Assembly (NCBI GenBank): GCA_017635095.1
Contig: JAGBMA010000023.1
Span: forward strand, 1 to 34,060
Source of the DNA: Ruminiclostridium sp.
GTDB lineage: Bacteria > Bacillota > Clostridia > Oscillospirales > Ruminococcaceae
DNA: 34,060 nucleotides
Direction of reading: 5' to 3'
Shown here: piece by piece, positions 15,604-22,280 of the stretch
How the letters are laid out: every line of letters starts with the position of its first letter
Position numbering within the stretch: position 1 is the first letter of the stretch
Notes under the pieces: generated by a model
The model's input: only the letters and a program-made list of their open reading frames with translations
Databases searched by the model: none
What the model was told of the DNA's origin: nothing
Made by a program: the position numbers and the translations under genes

Positions 15604-16236
15604 ATGTCAGCAGAGACAAAAACAGCAAACAGACCAACTATCCGCACAGAGCGCGTGACCGGCGTGCGCTTCCTGACACTTACGGCGATACTGACCGCGA
15701 TCGCTGTGGTGCTGCAGTACCTTGAATTCCCGGTGCCGTTCTTCATTCCGCCGTTTGTGAAGTTCGACTTCTCCGACCTTCCCGCCATACTTGCGGCATT
15801 CCTTGTATCACCGGTCTCGGGAGTATCGGTGTGCCTGCTGAAGAACCTTATCCACCTTGCGGTATCCCAGTCCGCCGGCGTGGGCGAGCTGTGCAATTTC
15901 CTGCTGGGGGCGGTAATGGTGATACCCTCATGGGTCATCTACCGCGTAAAGCCCACAAAGCTCACGGCGCTCATCGCTATGATCGTGGGTTCGGCAATAG
16001 CTGCGGTGGTGAGCATCTTCATCAACTACTACATCACATACCCGTTCTATGAATCATTCATGCCGATTGACGCGATCATCGGCGAATATCAGAAGCTCAA
16101 CGGCGGTGTCGGCACCCTCTGGGACGCGCTGATATGGTTCAATATGCCTTTTACTTTCGTTAAGTTCATGATAGACTCCATTATCGTCTTTTTCATCTAC
16201 AAACCGCTTGCGAGAGCGATACGCAAGAAAGACTGA
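15604..16236 (+). CDS. ribU: Riboflavin ECF transporter substrate-binding subunit RibU
   Basis: A 210-aa membrane protein that captures riboflavin and delivers it together with the shared ECF energizing module (EcfA, EcfA', EcfT), which is not in this window. About six hydrophobic segments are visible. The family signature KFDFSDLPAILAAFLVSP lies near residues 52-69, followed by GVSVCLLKNLIHL. The start chosen is the ATG 8 nt after AAGGAGAAA; the ORF extends upstream into the terminator and is not used. The upstream FMN riboswitch independently supports the riboflavin assignment. No other rib genes are nearby. Confidence 0.95.
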   Translation: MSAETKTANRPTIRTERVTGVRFLTLTAILTAIAVVLQYLEFPVPFFIPPFVKFDFSDLPAILAAFLVSPVSGVSVCLLKNLIHLAVSQSAGVGELCNFLLGAVMVIPSWVIYRVKPTKLTALIAMIVGSAIAAVVSIFINYYITYPFYESFMPIDAIIGEYQKLNGGVGTLWDALIWFNMPFTFVKFMIDSIIVFFIYKPLARAIRKKD

Positions 16237-16294
16237 TGCAGGTTCAAGCGGCTCGTAATGATGTTGTAAAATTCGTGTTTTTGTTGCAAAAGAC

Positions 16295-16323
16295 TTGAAA
16301 TCTGTTAAAAATTATGATATAAT
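16295..16323 (+). promoter_or_regulatory. Sigma-A promoter for the REC-GGDEF-EAL operon
   Basis: TTGAAA (16295-16300) and TATAAT (16318-16323) are 17 bp apart. The start codon of the following gene is about 68 bp downstream, after GGAGGAACAACA. Confidence 0.85.
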
Positions 16324-16390
16324 ATTACTTGTATAATTGTGCATTTTTTCACAAACCTGTAAAATATATCAGTATCACGGAGGAACAACA

Positions 16391-18091
16391 ATGGCGGAAG
16401 CTGCAAGATTTGAGAGAGACGGGATAAAGAGACTTGTCCTGATCGTTGACGATGAACACGTCAACAGACGGCTGCTCGGAAAGATAATAGAGAAGGAGTA
16501 CGATGTTATCTACGCCGAGGACGGACAGGAGGCGCTCGACCTTATCAAGAAGCGTGAAAAGACGCTTTCAATGGTGCTTCTCGATCTTATTATGCCGAAA
16601 ATGGACGGATATGAGCTGCTGGCGCTGCTGCATGATGACCCGAACCTTTCAAGGATCCCCGTTATCGTGCTCACGTCCGAGCGCACCGCCGAGGTAAAGA
16701 GCCTGCAGCTCGGCGCGGCTGACTTCATTCCAAAGCCTTATGATATGCCGGAAGTCATTCTCGCAAGAGTAAGGCGCTCAATAGAACTCGCCGAGGATAA
16801 CAGCATCATCAGCGCTACCGAGAACGATACCCTCACGGGTCTTTATACCAAGGACTTCTTCTTCCAGCACGCAAGACGGCATGACCAGTATTATCCCGAG
16901 GCGGAAATGGACGCGCTTGTGCTCAATGTGAACCGATTCCACCTCATAAACGAGCTTCATGGACGGCTCTTCGGCGACAGCGTCATAACCTGCATCGCCG
17001 GACAGCTCAACCGTATCCTCGACTCAAACGACGGGATCGCCTGCCGGTGTGATGCAGATACGTTCTATATGTATATCTCTCATCAGGAGAATTATGAGGC
17101 GATGATGAACCAGATCGTCACGGCTCTTATCGAGCTTCTCGGACATCAGCGGATCAGCCTCAGAATGGGCGTTTATCAGCACTCCGATAAAAAGACCGAT
17201 ATCGAAGAGCGTTTCGACAGAGCCAACCTCGCCTGCAACTCCCTCAGGAGCAGCTATAAGACGAGCTTCACGATCTATGATGATGTGATGCACGAGAGAG
17301 AGCTCTACTCAGAGAAGCTTATCGGTGATATGGACACCGGAGTAGAACAGCGCCAGTTCAAGGTCTATTTCCAGCCCAAATACAACATCAAAGGCGATAC
17401 TCCCGTGCTTGCAAGCGCGGAGGCGCTCATACGCTGGGATCACCCGGAATACGGTCTTGTAGGTCCCGGAAGTTTCGTTCCGCTCTTCGAGAAGAACGGA
17501 CTTGTGCAGAAGCTCGACCACTACGTCTGGAAAGAGGCTGCGGCACAGATAAAACGCTGGAAAGACAAGTACGGCGTTACTATACCGATCTCGGTGAACG
17601 TTTCGAGAATAGATATTTATGACCCCGATCTCGAAAAGAAGCTCCTCGATATCGTGCATTCCAACGGGCTTGAACCGAACGAGTACCTGCTTGAGATAAC
17701 CGAGTCCGCTTATACGGATAATTCCGAGCAGATCATCGAAACAGTCAAGAAGCTGAGAGAAGACGGCTTCCGTGTGGAAATGGACGACTTCGGCGCAGGC
17801 TACTCGTCACTCAATATGCTGGCTGCGCTTCCGATAGACGCGCTGAAGCTCGATATGCTCTTCATCAGGAAGATCTGTGATGATGACAAGGATCTCAAAA
17901 TGGTCCAGCTCATGATAGATATTGCAGGATTCCTTAAAATACCGGTGATCGCAGAGGGCGTTGAGACAAGAGAACAGTATGAGCTGCTCAAAAAGCTCGG
18001 CTGTGACCTCATACAGGGTTACTACTTCTCGAAGCCAGTTCCGGAGGACGAGTTCAATAAGCTCATCGAAGAATCCCTCAACAACAACTGA
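16391..18091 (+). CDS. Response regulator with degenerate GGDEF and EAL domains (c-di-GMP phosphodiesterase)
   Basis: A 566-aa cytoplasmic protein. The receiver domain (about 14-130) has acidic D20/D21, phospho-acceptor D65 in LLDLIMP, T95 and K115. A GGDEF-like domain (about 145-300) has DADTF at 221-225 instead of GGDEF, so it should not make c-di-GMP. The EAL domain (about 310-560) has EAL at 344-346 (SAEALIRW), LEITES, MDDFGAGYSSL, LKLD, AEGVET and QGYYFSKP, all consistent with an active phosphodiesterase. Start: ATG 391 of this stretch after GGAGGAACAACA; earlier in-frame codons overlap the leader. It is followed 20 bp later by an HPt gene, suggesting phosphorelay control of c-di-GMP breakdown. 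Confidence 0.92.
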   Translation: MAEAARFERDGIKRLVLIVDDEHVNRRLLGKIIEKEYDVIYAEDGQEALDLIKKREKTLSMVLLDLIMPKMDGYELLALLHDDPNLSRIPVIVLTSERTAEVKSLQLGAADFIPKPYDMPEVILARVRRSIELAEDNSIISATENDTLTGLYTKDFFFQHARRHDQYYPEAEMDALVLNVNRFHLINELHGRLFGDSVITCIAGQLNRILDSNDGIACRCDADTFYMYISHQENYEAMMNQIVTALIELLGHQRISLRMGVYQHSDKKTDIEERFDRANLACNSLRSSYKTSFTIYDDVMHERELYSEKLIGDMDTGVEQRQFKVYFQPKYNIKGDTPVLASAEALIRWDHPEYGLVGPGSFVPLFEKNGLVQKLDHYVWKEAAAQIKRWKDKYGVTIPISVNVSRIDIYDPDLEKKLLDIVHSNGLEPNEYLLEITESAYTDNSEQIIETVKKLREDGFRVEMDDFGAGYSSLNMLAALPIDALKLDMLFIRKICDDDKDLKMVQLMIDIAGFLKIPVIAEGVETREQYELLKKLGCDLIQGYYFSKPVPEDEFNKLIEESLNNN

Positions 18092-18111
18092 TTTATTCAA
18101 GGAGAACGGTC

Positions 18112-18462
18112 ATGCTTACTATTGAAAATCTGAAAGCGTTCGGCGCGAATGTAACTGAGGGCGTTTCGAGATGCCTCAACGACGAATCGTTCTATATCGA
18201 CCTCGTCAAAAGCGTTATTCCTGACACAAGGCTCGACGAGCTTGAGCAGTACATAGCCGGAAAGGATCTCGATAAGGCGTTCGAGGTCGCGCACGCCCTC
18301 AAGGGTATGTACGGAAATATCTCGATCACGCCGATCTACGAGCCTGTCTGCGAAATGACGGAGCTTCTCCGTGAGCGCAAGGATACCGATTACAGCGCTC
18401 TTCTTGCGGAAGCCAAGGCGCAGAAAGAGAAGCTTGTGGAGCTTTACTACGAGCGCACATGA
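18112..18462 (+). CDS. Histidine phosphotransfer (HPt) domain protein
   Basis: A 116-aa single-domain HPt protein. The helix around EVAHALKGMYGN has the conserved H61-x-x-K64-G65, which accepts phosphate from one receiver domain and passes it to another. The surrounding four-helix bundle pattern and length are normal. AAGGAGAACGGTC precedes the ATG. It is probably co-transcribed with the REC-GGDEF-EAL gene 20 bp upstream, whose receiver domain is the most likely partner. No hybrid histidine kinase is present in the window. Confidence 0.88.
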   Translation: MLTIENLKAFGANVTEGVSRCLNDESFYIDLVKSVIPDTRLDELEQYIAGKDLDKAFEVAHALKGMYGNISITPIYEPVCEMTELLRERKDTDYSALLAEAKAQKEKLVELYYERT

Positions 18463-18489
18463 TGCGGCACAGAAAAAAGCTGGATCACG

Positions 18490-18524
18490 GCGGTTCCCGT
18501 TAATTCGGGAGCCGCTCGTTTATT
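18490..18524 (+). terminator. Weak terminator before nadE
   Basis: GCGGTTCCC (18490-18498) pairs with GGGAGCCGC (18507-18515) with one wobble and an 8-nt loop, followed by TCGTTTATT. The T-tract is poor. nadE starts right after it and has no separate promoter that I can see, so it may depend on read-through. Confidence 0.55.
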
Positions 18525-18537
18525 GAAAGGAGCAGTT

Positions 18538-20328
18538 ATGAAGGACGGTTTTGTAAAGGTCGGAGCTGTTGTTCCGGAGGTGCGCCCGGGGGACTGCGCG
18601 TTCAACGCGGGTAAGATCACAGAGTGTATCACAAAGGCGGCTTCGGAGGGTGTCCGGCTGATCGTGCTGCCGGAGCTTTGTGTTGCCGGCTGCACCTGCG
18701 GCGACCTGTTCCTGCAGGGGTCACTGCTCAACAGCGCTCAGCAGGCGATTAAAAAGATCGTGGCTGAGACCGCCCGCTTTGATATCGTATGTGCAGTCGG
18801 TGCTCCGCTTCGCCTTAACGGAAGAGTGCACAACTGCGGGGTGGTCTTCACCGGCGGCGAGATCATCGGCATTGTTCCCAAACGCGGTTTAAAAGCCGAT
18901 GAACAGCGTTATTTCTCAGCAGGAGAACGCTCCTGCCGCTTTGTATGCAGGGATATTCCCGACCTTGATTTCGAGGTGACCGTCGGAAGCGACAGACCGG
19001 TTTCCGGTGCGGATATCGTGCTGCAAATGACGGCAGAGCCGGAGATCGTGGGGCATGAACGCTATATCCGTGCTGCTGCTTCCGTTCTCTCATATGAGAA
19101 CCGCTGCATTCTCGTTTCCGCGGGCGCAGGCGCGGGCGAGAGCACGGCGGGTGCGGTTTATCCCGGTCGTGTCATGATCTATGAGAACGGCAGGGAACTG
19201 TTCGCGGGGAGCGGGCTTACCGGCTGCGAGAGCTGCACCGCTGACGCGGACGTCGGATATATCGCATATGAGCGTCGCAGACGAGGGGCTGTGCCAGCGG
19301 CGGACTGCAATATTATGGAGTTTACTTTAAGACCTGCCGCGACCGACCTCACCCGAAAGTTTTCTCAGACTCCGTTCGTTCCCCACGATGCGGAGGAGCT
19401 TGCAGAAAGATGCGAAACGGTGCTTCTGATACAGCAGAATGCCCTTAAAAAGCGCGCGGAGCATACGGCTGCACGAAATTTCGTTGTCGGTATTTCCGGC
19501 GGACTCGACAGCACCCTCGCCCTTATTGTAAGTCACAGGGTCGCTGCCGCCGTTCCGGATATCGGTGTCATAGCAGTGACCATGCCTTGCTTCGGCACCA
19601 CAGAACGCACGAAAGGGAATGCGGAGAAGCTGGCGGAACTTCTTGGGTCTTCGCTCAGGACGGTTGACATAACCGGGGCGGTAAACCAGCACTTCCGTGA
19701 TATCGGTCACGACCCGGAGCTGCACAACGCGGCGTTTGAGAATGCTCAGGCGCGGGAGCGCACCCAGGTACTCATGGATATCGCAAACGATACGAACGGG
19801 CTTGTGGTCGGCACGGGCGATATGTCCGAGCTGGCGCTGGGCTGGGCGACCTACGGCGGCGACCAGATGTCGATGTATGGTGTGAATGCGGGAGTACCGA
19901 AAACATTGATGCAGCGTATAGTTGAGCACTGTGCCGGAACTTGCGGGGAACCGGAGCTGGCGGCGGTGCTCCGCGATATAGTTGCCACACCGATAAGCCC
20001 GGAGCTTCTCCCCAGACAGAAGACCGAGGACAGTGTCGGACCCTATGAGCTGCACGATTTCTTCCTGTACCACATGATACGCCGCGGCAGCTCGCCGGCA
20101 AAGATATACCGTATCGCGCAGGAAGCGTTTGCGGGGAAGTATGACAGCGAGACGATCCTTAACTGGCTGAAAACGTTCTGCCGCCGCTTCTTCTCACAGC
20201 AGTTCAAGCGCTCCTGCTCCCCGGACAGCGCCCGGATAGGCACGGTGAGCCTTTCTCCCGCCGACTTCCGGCTTCCGTCGGATATCTGCGGCAGGCTCTG
20301 GCTCGAAGAAGCGGAGGGGCTGAAATGA
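18538..20328 (+). CDS. nadE: Glutamine-dependent-type NAD+ synthetase, glutaminase cysteine apparently lost
   Basis: A 596-aa protein with an N-terminal nitrilase-like glutaminase domain (about 5-275) and a C-terminal NAD synthetase domain (about 290-590). It should amidate deamido-NAD to NAD. The synthetase P-loop is VVGISGGLDSTLAL (S320 to S325), and GTGDMSELALGWATYGGDQM is strongly conserved. In the glutaminase domain E46 (LPELCVAGCTCGDLF) and K115 (IVPKRGLK) are in place, but where family members have CEDLW this one has VGSDRP, so the nucleophilic cysteine seems replaced by glycine near residue 150. It may use free ammonia. The ATG at 18538 follows GAAAGGAGC; a TTG 15 bp upstream is rejected. 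Confidence 0.92.
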   Translation: MKDGFVKVGAVVPEVRPGDCAFNAGKITECITKAASEGVRLIVLPELCVAGCTCGDLFLQGSLLNSAQQAIKKIVAETARFDIVCAVGAPLRLNGRVHNCGVVFTGGEIIGIVPKRGLKADEQRYFSAGERSCRFVCRDIPDLDFEVTVGSDRPVSGADIVLQMTAEPEIVGHERYIRAAASVLSYENRCILVSAGAGAGESTAGAVYPGRVMIYENGRELFAGSGLTGCESCTADADVGYIAYERRRRGAVPAADCNIMEFTLRPAATDLTRKFSQTPFVPHDAEELAERCETVLLIQQNALKKRAEHTAARNFVVGISGGLDSTLALIVSHRVAAAVPDIGVIAVTMPCFGTTERTKGNAEKLAELLGSSLRTVDITGAVNQHFRDIGHDPELHNAAFENAQARERTQVLMDIANDTNGLVVGTGDMSELALGWATYGGDQMSMYGVNAGVPKTLMQRIVEHCAGTCGEPELAAVLRDIVATPISPELLPRQKTEDSVGPYELHDFFLYHMIRRGSSPAKIYRIAQEAFAGKYDSETILNWLKTFCRRFFSQQFKRSCSPDSARIGTVSLSPADFRLPSDICGRLWLEEAEGLK

Positions 20329-20639
20329 ACACGTTTGAGCACATCTACGCGGTGGTGAGCACTATCCCCCGCGGGAAAGTCGCGTCTTACGGACAGGTGG
20401 CGCGGCTTGCGGGTAATCCCCGTATGTCGCGCATAGTAGGTTATGCTCTGCACGTCAACAAGAATCCGGGGCACGTTCCCTGTTACCGCGTGGTAAACCG
20501 GTTCGGCGAGGTTTCCTCCGCTTTTGCATTCGGCGGCGGCAACCGCCAGCGTGAGCTGCTCGAAGCGGACGGGGTTCAGTTCGACGAAAACGGCAGAGTG
20601 AAGAAAGAATACTTTATCGTAGTACATGATGAGTTGTGA
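20325..20639 (+). CDS. MGMT-like (alkyltransferase-like) DNA-binding protein
   Basis: A 104-aa protein matching the C-terminal DNA-binding domain of O6-alkylguanine-DNA alkyltransferase: IPRGKVASYGQVARLAG (helix-turn-helix with arginine finger region) and the active-site motif PCYRVVNRFGEVS (C53). True MGMT has PCHRV and the inactive ATL proteins usually PWHRV. Here the cysteine is kept but the histidine that activates it is tyrosine, so alkyl transfer is doubtful. Lesion recognition for nucleotide excision repair is the known ATL role and an alternative here. It overlaps nadE by 4 bp. Confidence 0.88.
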   Translation: MNTFEHIYAVVSTIPRGKVASYGQVARLAGNPRMSRIVGYALHVNKNPGHVPCYRVVNRFGEVSSAFAFGGGNRQRELLEADGVQFDENGRVKKEYFIVVHDEL

Positions 20640-20696
20640 TAATTGCTAAAATATTACAACATTTTTACAAAGATTTGTAGAATTTTCGGAATGTTA

Positions 20697-20725
20697 TTGC
20701 AATAAAAGCGCTTTAGGTGTATAAT
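20697..20725 (+). promoter_or_regulatory. Sigma-A promoter for araD
   Basis: TTGCAA (20697-20702) and TATAAT (20720-20725) are spaced by 17 bp, 65 bp before the araD start. The spacer contains AAAGCGCTTT, a perfect 10-bp palindrome (about 20705-20714), a plausible operator for a repressor. Confidence 0.85.
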
Positions 20726-20790
20726 AAGTGTGTGGTATTCTGCGGGGATCTCCGCTTTGATACACAATATACCATCAGCAGGAGGACGCA

Positions 20791-21840
20791 ATGTTAGAAG
20801 AACTCAAGGAACGTGTCTGCAAAGCCAATAAAATGCTCCGTGAAAGCGGACTTGTTATACTCACATGGGGAAATGTCTCGGCAATCGACAGAAAGACCGG
20901 ACTGGTGGTCATAAAGCCGTCCGCAGTGTCGTTTGAAGACCTCACTCCCGAGAAAATGGTGGTCGTGAACCTCGACGGAAGAGTTGTTGAGGGCGAATAC
21001 CGCCCCTCTTCAGATACGCCGACTCATCTTGCGCTTTATCAGGGGTTTGAGGAGATCAACTCTATCGTGCATACCCACTCCCGTTACGCCACAGTATGGG
21101 CGCAGGCGGGTCTTGATATTGTTGCATACGGCACGACCCACGCGGATTATTTCTATGGTGATGTGCCGTGCACTATGCCGCTTGACGATGATATGATCGA
21201 GAATGATTACGAGCGCAACACAGGATATGCGATCATAGATACTTTTGCAAGACGCAATCTCGGCTGTATGGAAGTGCCGGCCTGTCTTGTGGCACAGCAC
21301 GGTCCTTTCGTGTGGGCGGAGAGCCCCGAACAGGCTGTGGAGAATGCGATAGTTCTCGAAGAGATCGCACATATGGCTGTATTCAATACGAACTTCCAGT
21401 TCGGTCTTACCCGTATCAGCGACTCGCTTCTTGATAAGCATTATCTCAGGAAGCACGGCGAGAATGCATATTACGGCCAGACTTTCGGCAGCGTTCAGGC
21501 GCTTGATCCCGAGGCTGCAGCCGCAGCGGAAGCCGCCGCAGCTGCGGATATACAGATCGCGCCGAGCAATCACACGGTCGAGCTGAAGAACATCTCCGAG
21601 ATCGGCGAAGTTGCCCGTCCTGTTATCAACAAGCTTCCGAAGAAGGAAGAGGATGTGTTCAAGTTCGATGACAAGATCGCTGCTGATGCAGGCTCGGATA
21701 TGTCAGGCGACTTTGAGCTTACTCCCCTTGAGCCCGACGCAAAGGGTGACGATCTTCTCCCCTCGGAGCCCGATCCTGTCGGCATTCAGCCTGAGCCCGC
21801 TCCCGAGCCGCCTGCTGAACCCCTCGATTTCACGTTCTGA
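20791..21840 (+). CDS. araD: L-ribulose-5-phosphate 4-epimerase with long C-terminal extension
   Basis: Residues 1-231 are a complete AraD of the class II aldolase fold, interconverting L-ribulose 5-phosphate and D-xylulose 5-phosphate. LTWGNVSAIDR, SSDTPTH (D75), VHTHSRYATVWAQAG (zinc ligands H94 and H96), THADYFYG, H170 and the C-terminal LDKHYLRKHGENAYYGQ are all present. Normal AraD stops there. This protein continues for about 118 residues: an alanine-rich helix (PEAAAAAEAAAAA), then acidic and proline-rich sequence ending in PEPAPEPPAEPLDFTF. The extension is probably disordered and its role is unknown. No araA, araB or transporter is adjacent. Confidence 0.93.
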   Translation: MLEELKERVCKANKMLRESGLVILTWGNVSAIDRKTGLVVIKPSAVSFEDLTPEKMVVVNLDGRVVEGEYRPSSDTPTHLALYQGFEEINSIVHTHSRYATVWAQAGLDIVAYGTTHADYFYGDVPCTMPLDDDMIENDYERNTGYAIIDTFARRNLGCMEVPACLVAQHGPFVWAESPEQAVENAIVLEEIAHMAVFNTNFQFGLTRISDSLLDKHYLRKHGENAYYGQTFGSVQALDPEAAAAAEAAAAADIQIAPSNHTVELKNISEIGEVARPVINKLPKKEEDVFKFDDKIAADAGSDMSGDFELTPLEPDAKGDDLLPSEPDPVGIQPEPAPEPPAEPLDFTF

Positions 21841-21844
21841 GTAC

Positions 21845-22280
21845 CAGCGTGTCCGGCGCTTGTTGCCCTACGCGGGCAGCGTGTCCGGCGCTCACGCGCT
21901 GTCTTCGCAGACGGCGCTGGGGCTACGCGCCCCCGTCCCGCGGCAGGGCAAGCCCTGCACCCGTAGCTGCCGCGATTGAACCGTAAGTAATCATAAAGAC
22001 ATATAAAAACAGCAGACCCGATTGTTACGAGTCTGCTGTATCTTTTTTGTTGTGTAGAAACTGTCCCGTTTAGCGCGGCAGCTACTAAAGTTTTTTTGGA
22101 AAGAGAGAGGGGTCGAGGGGAGAGAGAAAAGCCTTTTTTTCTAAAAAAAGGTTTTCTCTCTCCCCCGCGGGGTGTGGGGCAGAGCCCCACACGCGCGTCC
22201 GCAGACGCGCTGAGGGTGCAGGGCGGAGCCCTGCCGGGGCGTGGGGCAGAGCCCTGCCGGGGCGTGGGGCGGAGCCCCAC
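21845..22280. repeat. Composite palindromic repeat block A between araD and mcp
   Basis: A 436-bp non-coding block. The left part (21845-21974) contains CAGCGTGTCCGGCGCT twice (21845-21860 and 21877-21892). The middle holds a terminator between 10-bp inverted repeats AGCTGCCGCG (21965-21974) and CGCGGCAGCT (22074-22083). The right part has a long hairpin (22117-22165: GGGGAGAGAGAAAA then T7, and A7 then TTTTCTCTCTCCCC, with one bulge) followed by short palindromes such as GTGGGGCAGAGCCCCAC and a 23-bp unit repeated twice, ending exactly at the mcp stop codon. The same block occurs inverted at 28375-28730. No gene is evident. Confidence 0.88.
22009..22049. terminator. Terminator in block A
   Basis: ACAGCAGAC (22009-22017) and GTCTGCTGT (22031-22039) form a perfect 9-bp stem followed by ATCTTTTTT on the plus strand. 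AAAAA precedes it, so it can also act on the minus strand. It would end the araD transcript and the opposing mcp transcript. Confidence 0.88.

Noticed and set aside
18523-18537. TTG start for nadE 15 bp upstream
   Set aside because: It would place the Shine-Dalgarno sequence inside the gene; the ATG at 18538 follows GAAAGGAGC at normal spacing.
21845-22280. Repeat block considered as an insertion sequence or attachment site
   Set aside because: No transposase or integrase, no clear target duplication and no tRNA target; a non-autonomous repeat is more likely.
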